A stretch of 64,000 nucleotides of DNA from Wenjunlia tyrosinilytica (GTDB lineage Bacteria; Actinomycetota; Actinomycetes; Streptomycetales; Streptomycetaceae): the NCBI RefSeq assembly GCF_014646055.1, contig NZ_BMMS01000015.1, positions 161,410-225,409 of the forward strand, given 5' to 3'. Below are positions 33,293-41,839 of this stretch, in pieces (positions within the stretch are counted from its first letter, which is position 1; each line of letters opens with the position of its first letter). A program made the translations under genes and the position numbers. The notes under the pieces were generated by a model. That model had not been told where the DNA came from, did no database searches, and saw nothing but the letters and a program-made list of their open reading frames with translations.

Positions 33293-35071
33293 TCAGCGGT
33301 CGCCGTGCCAGGAATGCCACAGCGCCGCGTAGGCCCCCTCCTGCGCGACGAGGTCGTGGTGGCTGCCCAGCTCCACGATCCGGCCGTCCTCGACCACCGC
33401 GATCACATCCGCGTCGTGGGCGGTGTGCAGACGGTGGGCGATTGCCACCACCGTGCGGCCGTCCAGCACCCCGGCCAGTGAGCGCTCCAGATGGCGGGCC
33501 GCGCGGGGGTCCAGCAGCGAGGTCGCCTCGTCCAGGACGAGGGTGTGCGGGTCGGCCAGCACCAGGCGGGCCAGCGCCACCTGCTGGGCCTGGGCGGGAC
33601 TGAGCGCCACCGCGCCCGATCCCACCTCGGTGTCCAGGCCGTCCTCGAACGCCTCCGCCCACGGGTGGGCGTCCACTGCCCGCAGCGCCGCCCACAGTTC
33701 GGCGTCGTCCGCGCCGGTGCGGGCGAGCAGGAGGTTGTCGCGCAGGGTGCCGACGAAGACGTGGTGCTCCTGGTTGACCAGCGCGACATGGCTGCGGACC
33801 CGCTCCGCCGACATCCCGGCCAGCGCGGCCCCGCCGAGGGTCACCTCACCCGTCCTGGGCGCGTAGATCCCGGCGAGCAGCCGCCCGAGAGTCGACTTGC
33901 CCGCCCCCGAGGGGCCGACCAGCGCCACCCGTGTGCCGGGCTCCACGGTCAGGCTCACCCCGTGCAGCACATCGGTGTCCTCGAGGTAGCCGAAGCGGAC
34001 CTCGTCGGCAAGGACGGTGCGGCCGTCGGGAGCCTCGTCCCCGTCCTGCGCCGCCCCCGGCACCTCGCGCACGCCCACCAGGCGGGCCAGCGACACCTGG
34101 GCGACCTGGAGCTCGTCGTACCAGCGCAGGATCATGTTCACCGGCTCGACCAGCATCTGCACATACAGCGCTCCCGTGGTCAGTTCACCCACCGTGAGCC
34201 AGCCGTTGATCACCATCGAGCCGCCGATCAGCAGCACCGAGGCGAGCGCGATGGCGTGCGTGGCGTTGACCACCGGGAAAAGGATCATGCGCAGCCACAG
34301 CGTGTACCGCTCCCACGCCACCCACTCGGCGATCCTCCGGTCGCCCAGCGCGACCCGCCGCGCCCCGAGCCGGTGCGCCTCGACCGTGCGCCCGGCGTCC
34401 ACCGTCTCGGCGAGCGCCGACGCCACCGCGGCGTACCCGGCGGCCTCCGAGCGGTAGGCCCTCGGCGCCCGGCGGAAGTACCAGCGCCCGCCGATCACCA
34501 GCACCGGGGCCGCGACGAGCGCGGCCGACGCCAGCGGGGGAGCGGTCACGGTGAGCGCGCCCAGCAGGAGCCCCGCCCACACGAGGGCGATGGACAGCTG
34601 AGGAACGGCCTCGCGCATCGCGTTGGACAGCCGGTCGACATCGGTGGTGATCCGGGAGAGCAGATCGCCGGTACCCGCGCGCTCCAGCACACCCGGCGGA
34701 AGGGCGACGGACCTGACGAGGAAGTCCTCGCGCAGGTCCGCGAGCATCTGCTCGCCCAGCATCGCCCCACGCAGCCGCGTCATCCGTGTGAAGACCGTCT
34801 GGAGCACCAGCGCCACCACGAACGCCCCTACGCAGCGCTCCAGATGGAGCTCGTGAGCGCCCTCGGACAGCTTCTGCACCAGATCGCCCAGGACATAGGG
34901 GCCGACCATGGAGGCGATCGAGGCGACGGCGTTGACGGCCACCAGGACCGCGAAAGGGCGCCGATGGCGCCGGGCGAGCTCACGGACGTAGGCACGCACG
35001 GTCCTCGCCGAGCCGACCGGCAGCTTCTCGGCCTCCTGCGGGGCCGCTGGGTCAAAGGTCGGCGGCTTCAC
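33293..35071 (-). CDS. ABC exporter half-transporter, NBD with intact Walker A and degenerate signature
   Basis: 592 residues: six-helix membrane domain (about 35-330) then nucleotide-binding domain (about 350-585). Walker A is canonical, VGPSGAGKST near residue 386; Walker B is TLVLDEATSLLD near 512; the H-loop is VVAIAHRLHTAHDADV. The signature, normally LSGGQ, is LSPAQAQQVALAR. The ATG overlaps the TGA of the upstream transporter gene by four bases, so the two are coupled and likely form a heterodimer. Cargo unknown; drug, lipid or peptide are all possible. Confidence 0.9.
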   Translation of the reverse strand: MKPPTFDPAAPQEAEKLPVGSARTVRAYVRELARRHRRPFAVLVAVNAVASIASMVGPYVLGDLVQKLSEGAHELHLERCVGAFVVALVLQTVFTRMTRLRGAMLGEQMLADLREDFLVRSVALPPGVLERAGTGDLLSRITTDVDRLSNAMREAVPQLSIALVWAGLLLGALTVTAPPLASAALVAAPVLVIGGRWYFRRAPRAYRSEAAGYAAVASALAETVDAGRTVEAHRLGARRVALGDRRIAEWVAWERYTLWLRMILFPVVNATHAIALASVLLIGGSMVINGWLTVGELTTGALYVQMLVEPVNMILRWYDELQVAQVSLARLVGVREVPGAAQDGDEAPDGRTVLADEVRFGYLEDTDVLHGVSLTVEPGTRVALVGPSGAGKSTLGRLLAGIYAPRTGEVTLGGAALAGMSAERVRSHVALVNQEHHVFVGTLRDNLLLARTGADDAELWAALRAVDAHPWAEAFEDGLDTEVGSGAVALSPAQAQQVALARLVLADPHTLVLDEATSLLDPRAARHLERSLAGVLDGRTVVAIAHRLHTAHDADVIAVVEDGRIVELGSHHDLVAQEGAYAALWHSWHGDR

Positions 35072-36966
35072 ACGGTCTCCTCGATGGCCGGCTCGGCAGA
35101 CGGCACGGCCTGGGGCGTTGACGGCGACGGTGACGGTGACGGGGACGCCGACGGCCGCGGGGCGCTCGTGCGGGCCCCGTCGTCGGGTTCGTACCGGGTG
35201 ACGACGGACCGGTAGCGGCTGTCGGTGCCCAGCAGTTCACGGTGCCCGCCCGCGGCGACGGCGGCGCCGTCCTGGACGAACACCACGCGGTCCGCCCGGT
35301 CGAGCAGGAGCGGGCTCGAGGTGAGGACCACGGTCGTGCGGCCCTCGCGCAGCCGCCGCAGGCCCTGGGCGATACGGGCCTCGGTGTGCGCGTCCACGGC
35401 GCTCGTCGGCTCGTCGAGCACCAGCACCGGCGGATCGGCGACCAGGGAGCGGGCCAGCGCCAGCCGCTGCCGCTGCCCGCCGGACAGCGAGCGGCCGCGC
35501 TCGGTCAGACGCGCCGCCATGGGGTCGGCGGCCTCGCCGTTCTCTGCGGCCCGGTCCTGCCCGTCCGCCCGGCGGGCCACCGTGCGAAGGCTCTGCGCCA
35601 GCACGGACAGCACGTCGCCGCACTGCGCCGCCTCCAGCGCCCGCTCGGCGCTCACACCGCCCGAGGACGGCACATCCAGCAGCTCACGCAGCGTTCCCGA
35701 CAGCAGCACCGGGTCCTTGTCCTGCACGAGCACGGCGCGACGGGCGGTCTCCAGCGGCAGTTCGTCCAGCGCCACCCCGCCCACCCGGGTCGACGGCTCG
35801 CCCGCGGCGTCGGGGCTGTGACCGCCGAGCCGGTCCGCCAGCACCCCGGCGGCGTCCGGGTCGCCGCACACGACGGCGGTGAACTGTCCCGCGGGGGCCA
35901 GCAATCCCGACGACGGGTCGTACAGATCGCCCCCCGGCACCGCCCCTGCGTGGGAGAGGCCGTCCTCGGTGGTGCGCCTGATGGCCAGGACGGCGGCGGC
36001 GCGCTTGGCCGAGGCCTTGGAGAACGTCCACGCCATCGCGGTCTCCTCGAACATCCGCAACGGCATCAGCAGGTACGTCATACAGCCGTAGCAGGTGACG
36101 AGTTCGCCCACGCCGATGCGGCCGTCGGCGGTCAGCCGGGCACCGTACCAGACGATGAAGACCAGGAAGAGGCCGGGCAGCGCCACCTGCACGGCGGCGA
36201 TCAGCGACCACATGCGCGCGCTGCGCACGGCGGCCGTGCGCACCTCCTGGGAGGCGGCGCGGTAGCGCGAAAGGAACAGCTCCTCGCCGCCGATGCCGCG
36301 CAGCACCCTCAGCCCGGCCACGGTGTCGGACGCCAGCTCCGTGGCGCGGCCGGCCTTGGCCCGCTGCTCGTCGGCCCGTTTCTGCGCGGGAGGCAGCAGC
36401 GGCAATGCGGCGACGGCGAGCACCGGGACGGCCACGGCCACCGGCAGACCCAGCAACGGCTGGTAGACCATCAGCGCGGCGATCAGGCCGAGGGAGGTCA
36501 GGACGGCCGCGAAGAACCTGGCGAGCGACTCGACGAACCAGCCGATCTTCTCGACGTCGCCGGTGCTGACCGCCACGACCTCCCCGGCCGCGACCCGGCG
36601 GGTCAGCACGGAGCCCAGCTCGGCCGCCTTGCGGGAGAGCAGCTGCTGCACCCGGGCGGCCGCGTCTATCCAGTTGCCCACGGCCGCCCGGTGCAGCAGG
36701 GAGTCGCCGGCCGAGACGACCGCGCCCAGGGACAGCACCAGGGCCGCGGCCCCGAGCAGGCCCTTGCCGGAACGGTCGGCGACGGACTGCACCGCGAGGC
36801 CGACGGCGGCGGGCATGGCGGCGATCGCGGCCATGAACACCGTGCCCCACCAGGTGGCGACCAACTGCCCGCGCAGTTGCCGACGCTGGAGCCACATCAG
36901 GAAACGGAAACCGGAGCGGGTGTCGGGCACGCCCGGGTCGGAGTAGGGGATCTCGCGCAGCGACAT
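35068..36966 (-). CDS. ABC exporter half-transporter, NBD with dead Walker A and intact signature
   Basis: 632 residues from ATG 36966. Six-helix membrane domain (about 30-320), then NBD. The Walker A position reads VVCGDPDAAGVLADRLGG near residue 366, lacking the GKS/T; the H-loop reads VVLTSSPLLLDRADRV, without His. But the signature LSGGQRQRLALARSL (near 492) and Walker B VLVLDEPTSAVD are canonical. It thus complements the downstream partner: Walker A/H-loop from one, LSGGQ from the other. The C-terminus ends in a Ser/Pro repeat (SPSPSPS). Confidence 0.9.
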   Translation of the reverse strand: MSLREIPYSDPGVPDTRSGFRFLMWLQRRQLRGQLVATWWGTVFMAAIAAMPAAVGLAVQSVADRSGKGLLGAAALVLSLGAVVSAGDSLLHRAAVGNWIDAAARVQQLLSRKAAELGSVLTRRVAAGEVVAVSTGDVEKIGWFVESLARFFAAVLTSLGLIAALMVYQPLLGLPVAVAVPVLAVAALPLLPPAQKRADEQRAKAGRATELASDTVAGLRVLRGIGGEELFLSRYRAASQEVRTAAVRSARMWSLIAAVQVALPGLFLVFIVWYGARLTADGRIGVGELVTCYGCMTYLLMPLRMFEETAMAWTFSKASAKRAAAVLAIRRTTEDGLSHAGAVPGGDLYDPSSGLLAPAGQFTAVVCGDPDAAGVLADRLGGHSPDAAGEPSTRVGGVALDELPLETARRAVLVQDKDPVLLSGTLRELLDVPSSGGVSAERALEAAQCGDVLSVLAQSLRTVARRADGQDRAAENGEAADPMAARLTERGRSLSGGQRQRLALARSLVADPPVLVLDEPTSAVDAHTEARIAQGLRRLREGRTTVVLTSSPLLLDRADRVVFVQDGAAVAAGGHRELLGTDSRYRSVVTRYEPDDGARTSAPRPSASPSPSPSPSTPQAVPSAEPAIEETV

Positions 36967-37103
36967 GACGTCCCGTGAAGGCTCGGGCCAGGGCACGATG
37001 GTGCGGTGGCGGGGTGGTCCCGGGTTCGGGAAAGACGCTCTTCTGGGGCGTGCGGGAGAGCGCAGACGTGCCAGGTTCGCGAAGTCACCAGGGCGAAGTC
37101 AAC

Positions 37104-37124
37104 GGGTTTTCCGGTGGAAAACCC
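37104..37124. promoter_or_regulatory. inverted repeat GGGTTTTCC-N3-GGAAAACCC
   Basis: Perfect 9-bp arms, AT-rich for this genome, between lutC and the ABC operon (both leftward). On the minus strand a TTGACT hexamer follows directly. It could be the lut operon terminator or an operator for the ABC genes. Confidence 0.5.
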
Positions 37125-37249
37125 CCGTATCGGCATCCCGCCGACGGCCGGATCCGGTCCTCGACGGGACCTCGGCCGCCGCGTCGGCTCGGGCCGCCCG
37201 CGCCGACTCGGTCGCCCGCGCCCGTCCCGCGCCGGCTCGGGCCGGCGCC

Positions 37250-37897
37250 TCAGTCGGCGAGGAGGACGGCTTCGAGGGTGCGCGGCCCGTGCACTCCCTC
37301 GACGCGGTCCAGCTCGATGTCGCTGGTGGCCGACGGACCCGAGATCCAGGTCAGCGGGCGTGACGGGTCCAGGCGCCGGAGGGCCTGCGCCACCGAGGCC
37401 ACCACCTGTTCGGGGCGGACCACGCAGATGTGGTGGTCGGGGACGAGGCTGAGCAGGCGCCGTCCCTGGTCCGGCTTCGCGTCGAGGACGATCGTGCCGG
37501 TCTCGGCGACGGCGACCGCGCACGCCGTCACCACGCTGTCCACCCGGTCGAGCCGGCTGGCGGTCAGCGAGCCGTCGTCGGTGAGGACGCGGACGCCCTC
37601 CGAATCAGCGAGCCAGTCCCCCGGCAGCGCCGGGGGCACGGCCACGTCGCCCGAGCGGTGCTCCGCCAGCAGCCGGGCGAGCAGGCCGGGCAACTCGGCC
37701 GCGGAGCAGCGGTGCACGACCGCCCGGTAGTCGGCGAGGTTGTCCGCGAGCAGGTCCGCGACCTCGGCGGGCGATCCTGTCGCGTGCGCGTCGAGATAGT
37801 CCCGGTCGACGGGGAAGTCCTCGGGCGCCTCGTCGCGGGGCACGTCCGCCAGCGCCGCCCGCACCCGGGCGAGGACCAGCTCCCGGCTGCCCATCAT
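37250..37897 (-). CDS. lutC: lactate utilization protein C (LUD domain)
   Basis: 215 residues. LUD-fold subunit of the LutABC L-lactate dehydrogenase complex. The ATG at 37897 overlaps the lutB stop by four bases; AAGGG precedes it. Typical segments: GVRVLTDDGSLTASRLDRV, CAVAVAETGTIVLDAKPDQG, and the C-terminal ISGPSATSDIELDRVEGVHG. Last gene of the leftward lutABC operon. No other regulator or lactate permease adjoins. Confidence 0.9.
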   Translation of the reverse strand: MMGSRELVLARVRAALADVPRDEAPEDFPVDRDYLDAHATGSPAEVADLLADNLADYRAVVHRCSAAELPGLLARLLAEHRSGDVAVPPALPGDWLADSEGVRVLTDDGSLTASRLDRVDSVVTACAVAVAETGTIVLDAKPDQGRRLLSLVPDHHICVVRPEQVVASVAQALRRLDPSRPLTWISGPSATSDIELDRVEGVHGPRTLEAVLLAD

Positions 37898-39366
37898 CGG
37901 CCGCCCTTCCCCGCGGGGCCGCCCCCAGCCCTGGGTCCGCCGCCCTGGGTGCGGCGCCACCAGTCCCGGAACGACTCCTCGGGGATCCTCGGGACCTCGC
38001 GGGTGTCGGTCCACGCGGCGGCGGGACCGGGCAGGTGCCGGGGACGGAACCGCCGTGCCCGCGTGGCCAGTCGCTGTGCGCGGGCCAGCCGTGCCGGGTC
38101 CTCGAGCACCCACCGGGCGGCCCTCATCGCGGTCCGCTCCGCCGGGTGTCCCTTGCCGGTCTCGGCCACGCGTTCGCGCAGGTGGACCAGTACCTCGGGG
38201 ATGTCGATCGCCACCGGGCAGACCTCGTAGCAGGCCCCGCACAGCGAGGAGGCATACGGCAGCGACGCGTCCAACGCACTGGTGATGCCGCGCAGTTGGG
38301 GGGTGAGGATGGCACCGATGGGGCCCGGGTAGGCCGAGCCGTACGCATGGCCGCCGGCCCGCTCGTAGACCGGGCACACATTCAGGCAGGCCGAGCAGCG
38401 GATGCAGCGCAGCGCCTGTCGGCCCACCTGGTCCGCCAGCGCGCCGGTCCGGCCGTTGTCCAGCAGCACCAGATGGAACTCGCGCGGCCCGTCGCCCTCG
38501 GCCGTCCCGGTCCAGGTGGAGGTGTAGGGGTTCATCCGCTCGGCGGTGGAGGACCGGGGCAGCAACTGGAGGTAGACCTCGAGGTCCTGCCACGTCGGCA
38601 CGATCTTCTCGATGCCCACGACGGAGATGAGCGTCTCCGGCAGGGTCAGGCACATCCGGCCGTTGCCCTCGGACTCGACCACCACGAGCGTGCCGGTCTC
38701 GGCGACCATGAAGTTCGCCCCCGAGACGGCGACCTTGGCGGAGAGGAACTTCTCCCGCAGATGCAGCCTGGCCGCCTCGGCGAGGTCGGCCGGCCGGTCG
38801 GTGAGCCCGTCGGGCGCGGCCCGGCCCCAGCGGCCCATCGCCCGGACGAAGATCTCCCTGATCTCCGAGCGGTTGCGGTGAATGGCCGGAACGAGGATGT
38901 GGGAAGGCCGGTCGTCGCCCAACTGCACGATGAGCTCGGCCAGATCCGTCTCGTACGCCGTGATGCCCTCGGCGGCCAGTGCCTCGTTGAGCCCGATCTC
39001 CTGGGTGGCCATCGACTTGACCTTGACCACGTGCGTCTCGCCGGTGGCCTTCACCAGTTCCGCGACGATGCGGTTGGCGTCGGCGGCGTCGATCGCCCAG
39101 TGGACCCGCCCGCCCGCCTTGGTGACGGCCTCCTCCAACTGGAGCAGGTAGTGGTCGAGATGGCGCAGGGTGCGGTTCTTGATCGCCGCCGCGGCGGCCC
39201 GCAGCCCGGCCCAGTCGGACAGTTCGGCGACCGCGCGGGCCCGCTTGTCCCGGATGGTGTGGGTGGCGTTGCGCAGATTGCGGCGCAACTGGGCGTCGGT
39301 GGTGGCGGCTTCCGCGGCCTCGGGGAACGAGGGGAAGGCGGGCATGCCGAGGTGGACGGCGGTCAT
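37894..39366 (-). CDS. lutB: lactate utilization protein B (iron-sulfur, LUD)
   Basis: 490 residues. LUD domain (about 60-300, with VSGANFMVAETGTLVVVESE) followed by two 4Fe-4S motifs: CIRCSACLNVCPVY near residue 324 and CGACYEVCPVAIDIPE near 378. Together with LutA and LutC it oxidises L-lactate to pyruvate. The start overlaps the lutA stop and its stop overlaps lutC, so all three are coupled. Confidence 0.92.
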   Translation of the reverse strand: MTAVHLGMPAFPSFPEAAEAATTDAQLRRNLRNATHTIRDKRARAVAELSDWAGLRAAAAAIKNRTLRHLDHYLLQLEEAVTKAGGRVHWAIDAADANRIVAELVKATGETHVVKVKSMATQEIGLNEALAAEGITAYETDLAELIVQLGDDRPSHILVPAIHRNRSEIREIFVRAMGRWGRAAPDGLTDRPADLAEAARLHLREKFLSAKVAVSGANFMVAETGTLVVVESEGNGRMCLTLPETLISVVGIEKIVPTWQDLEVYLQLLPRSSTAERMNPYTSTWTGTAEGDGPREFHLVLLDNGRTGALADQVGRQALRCIRCSACLNVCPVYERAGGHAYGSAYPGPIGAILTPQLRGITSALDASLPYASSLCGACYEVCPVAIDIPEVLVHLRERVAETGKGHPAERTAMRAARWVLEDPARLARAQRLATRARRFRPRHLPGPAAAWTDTREVPRIPEESFRDWWRRTQGGGPRAGGGPAGKGGR

Positions 39367-40139
39367 GCCGGGCTCCTTTCACCGTCGGCCCAGCCCGAGC
39401 CGTGCGGGTCGTCCTGCGTGCTCGCGAGAATCTCCGCCAGGTGCAGGGTGCGCACCCCCGCGCGCTGGCGCTCCAGGGTCCCCCCGATGTGCATCAGGCA
39501 GGAGTTGTCGGCGGCGCACAGCACCTCGGCGCCGGTGTCGGCGGCGTGGCGGACCTTGTCCGAGCACATCGCGGCCGACACGGCCGGGTTCTTGACGGCG
39601 AACGCCCCGCCGAAGCCGCAGCACTCGTCCGCGCCCTCCAGCTCCACGAGGTCGAGCCCGCGCACCGCGCGCAGCAGGCGCAGCGGCCGGTCGCCCACCC
39701 GTAGCAGCCGCAGGCTGTGGCACGTCGGATGGTAGGTCACCCGGTGGGGGAAGTAGGCGCCCACGTCGGTCACCCGGAGCACGTCGACCAGGAACTCCGA
39801 CAGCTCGTACACCTTCGGCACCACCTCGGCCACCCGGTCCCTGGGCACCCGGCCCATGGAGCGTCCGGCGATCCGCGGGTGGACGTCGCGGACCATGGCG
39901 GCGCACGAACCGGAGGGCGCCACGATGGCGTCGTAGCCTGCGAACGCCTCGGCGAAGCCCCGCACCAGCGGCTCGGCCTGGCGGCGGTAGCCGGTGTTGT
40001 AGTGCATCTGCCCGCAGCACGTCTGCTGCGCCGGGAACTCGACGTCGACCCCCAGGCGGCGCAGCAGAGCGACGGTCGCCTGCCCCGTGCGGGGGTAGAG
40101 CGTGTCGTTCACGCAGGTGATGAAGAGGGCGACTCGCAT
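39363..40139 (-). CDS. lutA: lactate utilization protein A (CCG domain)
   Basis: 258 residues from ATG 40139, with GGAGG upstream (a GTG three bases before is also in frame). Two cysteine-rich CCG domains: FPAQQTCCGQMHYNTGYR and ELEGADECCGFGGAFAVKNP, with the TYHPTCHSLR heterodisulfide-reductase-like segment. First gene of lutABC. No palindrome stands out in the 220 bases upstream. Confidence 0.92.
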   Translation of the reverse strand: MRVALFITCVNDTLYPRTGQATVALLRRLGVDVEFPAQQTCCGQMHYNTGYRRQAEPLVRGFAEAFAGYDAIVAPSGSCAAMVRDVHPRIAGRSMGRVPRDRVAEVVPKVYELSEFLVDVLRVTDVGAYFPHRVTYHPTCHSLRLLRVGDRPLRLLRAVRGLDLVELEGADECCGFGGAFAVKNPAVSAAMCSDKVRHAADTGAEVLCAADNSCLMHIGGTLERQRAGVRTLHLAEILASTQDDPHGSGWADGERSPA

Positions 40140-40142
40140 CAC

Positions 40143-40360
40143 GCCTCCATGCCGAGGGGGATCGTTGCGCGCACGGGGAGACTACCCGCAACCGCGTGAT
40201 CCCACCGGGCGGTGCGGCGCGGCTGCCACCATGGAGGACTGTCCTCGGCGCGGGCCGGGAAGCCGCAAGCGCGAGGAACGGGAGGAACGCGAGGAAGGCG
40301 AGGAAGACGAAGACCGCGAGGAAGACGAAGACCGCGAGGAAGACCGCGGGAGGAGGAACG
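40143..40360. repeat. GA-rich tandem repeats upstream of lipoprotein gene
   Basis: From about 40270 to 40358 the plus strand is almost pure purine/C, with the 18-base unit CGCGAGGAAGACGAAGAC repeated at 40298, 40316 and 40334. It ends in GGGAGGAGGAACG, the ribosome site of the next gene. The divergent lutA promoter lies to its left. Confidence 0.6.
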
Positions 40361-41107
40361 ATGCGCACATCGGGGGCCGGACGGATCCGGGGCGCCGCGG
40401 TGGGGGTGCTCCTGCTGGCGGGCTGCGGCGCCCTCACGGCATGCGGCCAGAGCCCCTCGCACCCCCAGGGGCACGGGCAGGGGCAGGGAGACCAAGCGGC
40501 GCGGGCGGACCGGACCCGGTATCCGCCGGGCATCGGCCGGTGGCTCAGGGACCGCGTCCCCGGCCGCGCCCGGCAGGTGGTGGCCGTCTACGGCGAGTCG
40601 GTCACCTCCGCGCGCTCCACCGTCGTGCTGTACGAACGGCAGGGCTCCGGCTGGCGGCGGCTGCGCTCCTGGCCCGCGCACAACGGTCGGCGCGGTTGGA
40701 CGACCGCCCACCGCGAAGGCGACCGCAGAAGCCCCGTGGGTGTGTTCACCCTCAGCGACGCGGGCGGGGTGCTGCCCGATCCGGGGGCGAGACTGCCGTA
40801 CTCGGCCTCTTCGGCATTCACTCCACCGAGCTACTGGCCCACGCCGAAGCATCACGACTTCGACTACGTGATCGCCATCGACTACAACCGCGTGCGCGGC
40901 ACGTCCCCTCTGGACCCCCGGCGCCCGCTCGGGCAGAGCAGGGGCGGCGGCATCTGGATCCATCTCGACCACGGCAGCGGCACCTCGGCGTGCGTGAGCG
41001 TCTCGCGGTCCGCGATGACGTATCTGCTGCGCACTCTCGACCCGGCTCTGCACCCGGTGGTCGTCATGGGTGACCGACGCAGCCTGGCCGCCCAGCCCAC
41101 CCCTTGA
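40361..41107 (+). CDS. exported lipoprotein, L,D-transpeptidase-like (YkuD)
   Basis: 248 residues from ATG 40361, with GGAGGAGG upstream. The lipoprotein signal ends LLLAGCGALTACG. A long Gly/Gln/His linker follows. The YkuD-like domain ends with IWIHLDHGSGTSACVSVSRS, where His and the Cys of SACV match the HxxxxxxxxSxGC catalytic motif of L,D-transpeptidases. It may act on peptidoglycan cross-links. A perfect palindrome, GAGGTCAGACCTC, overlaps its stop codon. Confidence 0.8.
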   Translation: MRTSGAGRIRGAAVGVLLLAGCGALTACGQSPSHPQGHGQGQGDQAARADRTRYPPGIGRWLRDRVPGRARQVVAVYGESVTSARSTVVLYERQGSGWRRLRSWPAHNGRRGWTTAHREGDRRSPVGVFTLSDAGGVLPDPGARLPYSASSAFTPPSYWPTPKHHDFDYVIAIDYNRVRGTSPLDPRRPLGQSRGGGIWIHLDHGSGTSACVSVSRSAMTYLLRTLDPALHPVVVMGDRRSLAAQPTP

Positions 41108-41118
41108 GGTCAGACCTC
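41106..41118. promoter_or_regulatory. palindrome GAGGTCAGACCTC
   Basis: 13-bp perfect odd palindrome overlapping the lipoprotein stop. Its core GGTCAGACC is identical to the two sites at 20740 and 20814. It might control the downstream genes from 41196 or 41422. Confidence 0.45.
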
Positions 41119-41195
41119 TGGAATGTGAACTCCGGGTCGCGGTGCGGGAAAACGGGCAAGTACAGTGGCAACTCCGGCAAGGAGTAGGACCACTT

Positions 41196-41375
41196 ATGGA
41201 TGTGATGGAACGCCGGGGCGCATCACGCCGCCTCAGCAACGCGTTGCGCGCGGCGCTCCGAAGCACCGGCCCCCACCGCCCCGCGCACCGGCCGGAGCCC
41301 GTGCGGCGGCGCGGCCCACTGCGGCCCGCCGCACCCGCCGCCACCGGCCGCCCTTGCGCGGACGGCCGTTCCTGA
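41196..41375 (+). CDS. possible small basic protein (59 residues)
   Basis: ATG 41196 is preceded by AAGGAG at an 11-base distance. The product begins MDVMERRGASRRLSNALRAA and is Arg/Pro/Ala-rich with no recognised domain. Codon bias is consistent with, but not proof of, coding. Low confidence. Confidence 0.3.
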   Translation: MDVMERRGASRRLSNALRAALRSTGPHRPAHRPEPVRRRGPLRPAAPAATGRPCADGRS

Positions 41376-41421
41376 GGAACGGTGAGCGACGGGTGCATCG
41401 GAACGAGTGAGGGGGCGGCCC

Positions 41422-41820
41422 ATGGAGCCGGTGTCCACGGCCCTGGTGGCGGCGGCGATCACCGCAGCGGCGACGAGTGCGGGGAGCGAGGCGGGACGAG
41501 GGGTCTGGGGCTCGTTCACCGCGCTGTCGCACCGAGTGCTGGGCAGAGGCGAGGCGGGCGAGCCCCGGGTGAGTCCCGACGACAGCGCCGAGCGGCTTGC
41601 CGCCCTCGCCGACCTGCTCGTCGAACGGGCCCGCCGCGACGAGGAGTTCGCCGCCGACCTGGCCCGCTGGCTGGCCGACGCCGGGCGGCCGGCCGAGTCC
41701 GCGGGGCAGGCGGGCGATGTCCGCAACACCGTCTCCGAGGGCGCGCACATCGGCGGCAACGTGGTGCAGGCACGCGACATCACCGGCGGGATCAGCTTCG
41801 GCGCGCCCTCGGCGCCGTGA
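41422..41820 (+). CDS. small protein with effector-associated-like C-terminal segment
   Basis: 132 residues from ATG 41422 (GTG 41407 possible). N-terminal hydrophobic alanine-rich helix (EPVSTALVAAAITAAATSAG), a charged helical middle (ERLAALADLLVERARRDEEF), then DVRNTVSEGAHIGGNVVQAR-DITGGISFG. The last element, xxNxxSxG...GNVVQARDIxGGISF, is typical of the short strand motif just before or after effector-associated domains in actinomycete NACHT/NB-ARC proteins. The next gene starts 20 bases on and looks like the other end of such a protein. Confidence 0.7.
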   Translation: MEPVSTALVAAAITAAATSAGSEAGRGVWGSFTALSHRVLGRGEAGEPRVSPDDSAERLAALADLLVERARRDEEFAADLARWLADAGRPAESAGQAGDVRNTVSEGAHIGGNVVQARDITGGISFGAPSAP

Positions 41821-41839
41821 ACCGGACGAAGCGCGGACC

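Noticed and set aside
35242..36978. Long plus-strand frame opposite the ABC transporter
   Set aside because: Gln/His/Arg-rich shadow typical of high-GC antisense reading; no domain.
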